A stretch of 64,000 nt of DNA from Vulgatibacter incomptus. Lineage in GTDB: Bacteria; Myxococcota; Myxococcia; Myxococcales; Vulgatibacteraceae. Numbering within the stretch: the first letter of the stretch is position 1; each line of letters opens with the position of its first letter. Positions 61,074 through 64,000 of this stretch are shown piece by piece. Where the stretch lies: assembly GCF_001263175.1 (NCBI RefSeq), contig NZ_CP012332.1, positions 3,163,501 to 3,227,500 on the forward strand. The letters are read 5' to 3'. Under the pieces are notes generated by a model. It saw only the letters and a list, made by a program, of their open reading frames with translations, was not told the origin of the DNA and did not search any database. The position numbers and the translations under genes are program-made.

Positions 61074-61745
61074 ATGCGCAGATGGTCCCCCATCTTCGGT
61101 ATTCTCCTCGCCGCGCTGGCCACCGCCTGTGGGGGAGATTCTTCCCCGTCCACGTGTGGTGACGATCCCTCCTCGACCGGCTGCGGCGGAGGTTCTCCCT
61201 CGACCGATTGTCGGGACCTCCCGATGGGCCAAAATACGTCCGCGCCGTGTTGCCCGGACCATGGCCCCGATGCATGCGGAGCGGGCTTGTTCTGCGCGGC
61301 CTTCGACGATCGGATCCATCCCACGTGTTACGTCGAACGGTCCCGGGCCGATCGGGCATCGTGCACCGCCGACATTCAGTGCCAGAGCGGCGAGTGCAAC
61401 GTGGACGCGGGCCTCTGCAAGAGTTCCCCAGCATTCGCGTGCGATCGGTCGATCGGATGCGCGTACGGACTCGATGGCGCTCGGTTCGAATGCAGCAGAG
61501 ACAAAGGCAACGCATCGTGCCTCCGGGTCACGGGCAGAGGCGGAGGCGCCTGCACGTCCAGTTCGGACTGTACGGACACCTCTTGCAATCTGGAGTTCCA
61601 ACGTTGCAAGGGCGTGAAGAGCGACTTTTGCGATTGGGACGATGTCTGCGAACGAGGCCTTGCCGTCTGCGAAGTAGGCAATGAGCAGTGCGAGGGGAAC
61701 ATGAGGTGCACCAGCGCCCCGCCGCGCTTCACCTGCGGGCCCTAG
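61074..61745 (+). CDS. Cys-rich lipoprotein (paralog of the broken gene at 62152)
   Basis: Product of 223 residues with a lipoprotein-type signal (FGILLAALATACGG) and about 29 Cys. Motifs include APCCPDHGPDACGAGLFCAA, CTADIQCQSGECNVDAGLC and CTSSSDCTDTSCNLEFQRC, a pattern common in myxobacterial secreted Cys-rich proteins. TTGGAG lies 5 nt upstream of ATG. The downstream frame at 62152 shares the APCC...DACGAxLFCAAFD core, so the two arose by duplication. Function unknown. Confidence 0.75.
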   Translation: MRRWSPIFGILLAALATACGGDSSPSTCGDDPSSTGCGGGSPSTDCRDLPMGQNTSAPCCPDHGPDACGAGLFCAAFDDRIHPTCYVERSRADRASCTADIQCQSGECNVDAGLCKSSPAFACDRSIGCAYGLDGARFECSRDKGNASCLRVTGRGGGACTSSSDCTDTSCNLEFQRCKGVKSDFCDWDDVCERGLAVCEVGNEQCEGNMRCTSAPPRFTCGP

Positions 61746-62151
61746 CAGGCTGCTGAAGAACGCGGCTTTTCAGGGAGCGCTGCTACCAGGACCCCTACTC
61801 GAGCCTCCGTGGATGGGAAGCGAACGGGAGGAATCGTCGAGCGGTGTCGAGGACCACCAGCGCCGGCGCTCCCCTTACCTTGCGGGTCCTCTCCAAGGCT
61901 CGCCAGTCGCACCGGGGCGCGATTCCTGCGCACCAGAGCCCAGTCCGGCTCGTTCTACCCGACCACAGGGCAGACAATCCGTTGATCTCAATCACGAGGT
62001 CATGGCGCTCCATCGTCTTCGAATCGTGTAGCCTTCTAAGGAACAGGGTCGATGTAGTAGCCTGACACCCGCGCACAACGACGTGGTCGATGGTAGCCGG
62101 CTCACTTAACCGCCGCTGGACGAATCGATCAGAGACGCGAGGAGGCATTCG
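61746..62151. other. 406-nt gap between the lipoprotein paralogs
   Basis: It begins with GGCTGCTGAAGAACGCGGC, reminiscent of sequences next to insertion sequences, but no terminal repeats or transposase are seen. A 117-codon minus-strand frame (61795-62148) is present with an ATG start but no recognisable family and unusual composition (ERHDLVIEINGLSALWSGRT). I treat it as probably non-coding or a gene remnant. Confidence 0.35.
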
Positions 62152-63060
62152 ATGAATCGGATGGTACGAATAATCGGCGTGTTGATCGTTCTCGTGTCCT
62201 GCGATGGGACCGGAAGCGGCAACGGCTCGGGCGGGAGCGGAGGAGGAGGGGGCGGCGCATGTGAACTACCCCTCACCCAGCCGCTCTCGGCTCCATGCTG
62301 CGAGGAGCGGGGGGTCGACGCTTGCGGCGCAAGCCTCTTTTGCGCGGCTTTCGACGGCCGTAGCCAGGCGACCTGCTATCCCGAGCGGTAACGACGTGAC
62401 GGTGAGGAATGTGGCGCGGACCGCCACTGCACGAGCGGCGAGTGCAATCTCGAGCGCGCGGCCTGCAAGGCCATTCCGACCGCCGCGTGCACTGTCGAGA
62501 TCGGGTGCGCGAAGGTGCCTACGGGAGATGTCATCGTCTGCGCGCCAGTGGACGGTTCGCGTCGGTGCCTGCCGACCAAAGGCCTGACCGCGGACCCATG
62601 TGAGAGCGACGCCAACTGCGCCTCGCAGCGCTGCGAGACGGGTCGCTGCACATGCGCACCTAACTGCGCCGGTCGCGAGTGCGGCGATGACGGCTGCGGC
62701 GGCTCCTGTGGTTCGTGCGGGCCCGAGGCAAAGTGCTCTACAGCGGGCCAATGCACCTGTTTCGACAATGACCAGATTTTCTGCGGCGGAACGTGCATCA
62801 ACCCCTTCGAGGACCTCAACAACTGCGGCGCCTGTGGGAAAAAATGTACAGGCGACACAGAGTGCACACACTCGCAAACTTACGACCGCGCCGTCTGCCG
62901 CAACAAATCGTTCTATCGCCCCCGGAGCTCAGAAACCACTGCTGATTGCCAAGCGATCTGCAAGCGTCATGGCTTTCCGCGATGCGCGGAAGAACCTACA
63001 TGCCTCATCGATGGTGATGACCTTGGTGATGGCTGTATTTGCGAACGAGACCCAAGTTGA
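62152..63060 (+). pseudogene. Cys-rich lipoprotein gene broken by one in-frame TAA
   Basis: Codons 1-79 encode a lipoprotein signal (IIGVLIVLVSC), a Gly-rich spacer and SAPCCEERGVDACGASLFCA, ending ATCYPER then TAA (62389-62391). The same frame continues without another stop to TGA 63058 and codes for CGADRHCTSGECNLERAAC, CGDDGCGGSCGSCGPEAKC and NNCGACGKKCTGDTEC. Aligned with the paralog at 61074 (CYVERSRADRASC), the TAA replaces a Ser codon, so one base change from TCA explains it. The full product would be about 302 residues. It is either a young pseudogene or encodes only a 79-residue stub. Confidence 0.75.
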
Positions 63061-63435
63061 GTGAAAAGAAACCGAGGGTGCGTCTGACACGGTAGCGGTA
63101 CTCACGGCCGACCTTGTGCTTGATGCCCGCCTGCAGCAGGGCGCGAAGTCGGTCATCGCGCCTGCACGGTGAGATCAAACGCCGGACCTGCGCGACGGGA
63201 TGGTTCCGGATCGGGCTTCGGCGTTCGGCCTGATCGTCTCGGTAGCGATGCGGTTCCCAGCGTCTGGACCGACCGACGGAGTCTGGACACGGACTTGTTC
63301 ATGAAGGAGGAGGCCGCTCCGGCCTGATTTGCCGGAGCGTCCCCAGCGCATCTACTCGACCTCGGGCGCGGGCTTTTTCCGGAAGGCAGCCACGGTCCGT
63401 TTCCCACCGAGTAATCGAGCGCGTCCGTTGACCGG
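63061..63435. other. 375-nt gap with a hairpin
   Basis: No gene is recognised. The only structure seen is a perfect 9-bp hairpin, CGCTCCGGC (63315-63323), CTGATTT loop, GCCGGAGCG (63331-63339). A short minus-strand frame near 63065-63160 (ALLQAGIKHKVGREYRYRVR) might be a gene fragment but matches nothing I know. Confidence 0.4.
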
Positions 63436-64000
63436 GCGTATCCTCTGCCAACGATGACGTTGGCCTTCGCCTGGCCATGTCGAAGGCCCTTGGTCGCCTG
63501 CGCTTCCATGTCGAGGAGGTCTCGAACGGCGAAGAGGCCGCCGAGGCGCTCCGCGCAGGCCGTGCCCGTGGCGCTGCTGGATCTCCAGGTCTCCGATCTC
63601 GACGGCCTCGAAGTGCTCCGCCCCTCTCAAGGGACTCCCACTCGCGTGATTGTCGTCACCGGCTACCGCATCGTCGCCGCCGTCGAGGCCATGCACCTCG
63701 TCGCCGCCAAATTCGTCCAGAAGCCGGTCGACGCCCCTGCCCTCCTCCCGCTCCTCGAGGACGCCGCCGCCAGTCCGCCAGCGGCGAACACGAGGCGACC
63801 ACCGACGCCGCCTCGCTCGGGATGGCCGGCAGGAGCCCCACCCTTGAAAAGCGCGTGGATCGGAAGGCAACGCCCACCGGTGAGAGCGGCCGTCACCGGC
63901 GAGAGCGACGCTGGCAAGAAGCTGATCGCACGGGCGCTCCACCAGGAGAGCACCCGCGGCCTCGGGGCCCTTCGTCGCGATCAACTGCGCGCAGGCCGTC
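63436..64000 (+). pseudogene. Frameshifted NtrC-like response regulator, running off window
   Basis: Three frames together give one regulator. Start RIL at 63436; then frame 3 ANDDVGLRLAMSKALGRLRF and HVEEVSNGEEAAEALRAG (to about 63567). Frame 1 continues VALLDLQVSDLDGLEVLR with the phospho-acceptor-like Asp, VIVVTGY, AKFVQKPVDAPALLP with the receiver Lys, and AAA+ Walker A as VTGESDAGKKLIARALHQES. Frame 2 ends GPFVAINCAQAV, the conserved block after Walker A. At least two frameshifts are needed, and Walker A has DAGKK instead of GTGKE. The gene looks decayed; the rest lies beyond base 64000. Confidence 0.7.

Noticed and set aside
61480-61500. GGTTCGAAT as part of a tRNA T-arm
   Set aside because: It is inside the coding sequence of the Cys-rich lipoprotein, with no cloverleaf around it; no tRNA was recognised anywhere in the window.
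61746-61790. Insertion-sequence remnant (GGCTGCTGAAGAACGCGGC)
   Set aside because: The sequence recalls IS-flanking motifs, but no inverted terminal repeat, target duplication or transposase fragment could be found.
62515-63060. Separate gene starting at ATG 62515
   Set aside because: It is in the same frame as the lipoprotein at 62152, has no signal peptide or ribosome site of its own, and continues the paralog alignment; it is the downstream part of the stop-interrupted gene.

Overview
The window is very GC-rich, gene-dense DNA whose gene content points to a myxobacterium-like member of the Myxococcota (delta group): an FHA-GAF-adenylate cyclase, a Pkn-type Ser/Thr kinase coupled to a PEGA protein, NCGGCG-type cysteine-rich lipoproteins, a Lys/Ala/Pro histone-H1-like protein, a TamA/TamB pair and several TonB systems. 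The genus cannot be fixed from the sequence alone (a Vulgatibacter- or Cystobacterineae-like genome is my guess). No rRNA, tRNA, CRISPR array or intact insertion sequence was found.

Layout. 0-11.8 kb: a corrinoid- or chelate-type uptake locus (TonB-dependent receptor, beta-propeller lipoprotein, periplasmic binding protein, FecCD permease). A strong promoter and three signalling genes (cyclase, kinase, PEGA protein) follow, and the uptake ATPase is translationally coupled to the last of them. 11.8-16.9 kb: a TonB-like protein, an NAD(P)-binding epimerase-like protein and D-aminoacyl-tRNA deacylase on the minus strand, then an M20 deacylase and arginine N-succinyltransferase on the plus strand. 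17-20.9 kb: a tightly overlapped operon of ECF sigma factor, membrane anti-sigma-like protein and a secreted caspase-fold protein fused to a 16-residue-repeat solenoid and an outer-membrane barrel; it ends at a perfect 15-bp hairpin shared with argCB. 21-31.5 kb: argCB, a small outer-membrane protein, a Ni/Co transporter, a DUF255 thioredoxin-like protein, a P1-family peptidase, an NtrC-like regulator lacking GAFTGA, and a pyruvate/indolepyruvate decarboxylase.

31.5-42 kb (minus strand): TamB, a lipidated TamA, a SprT-like metallopeptidase, an NFACT/RqcH-like protein, the histone-H1-like gene with a clear promoter and terminator, and a DUF6918-like protein. 42-48 kb: exbB-exbD-tonB followed by a TonB-dependent receptor that carries its own TonB C-terminal-like domain, plus a lipoprotein. 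48-57.1 kb (minus): ROK glucokinase and phosphohexomutase, then a TetR-controlled RND efflux operon (adaptor, pump, TolC). 57.2-60.9 kb (minus): one translationally coupled unit of ABC exporter ATPase, ABC-2 permease, OmpR-type regulator and histidine kinase.

61-64 kb looks like decaying accessory DNA: two paralogous Cys-rich lipoprotein genes, the second broken by one in-frame TAA, then a response-regulator/AAA gene with several frameshifts running off the right edge. A dispersed repeat built on a 37-nt hairpin recurs at the 3' ends of genes at 12.7, 41.4, 44.1 and 57.2 kb; the 44.1 kb copy is read through as the N-terminus of the TonB-dependent receptor.
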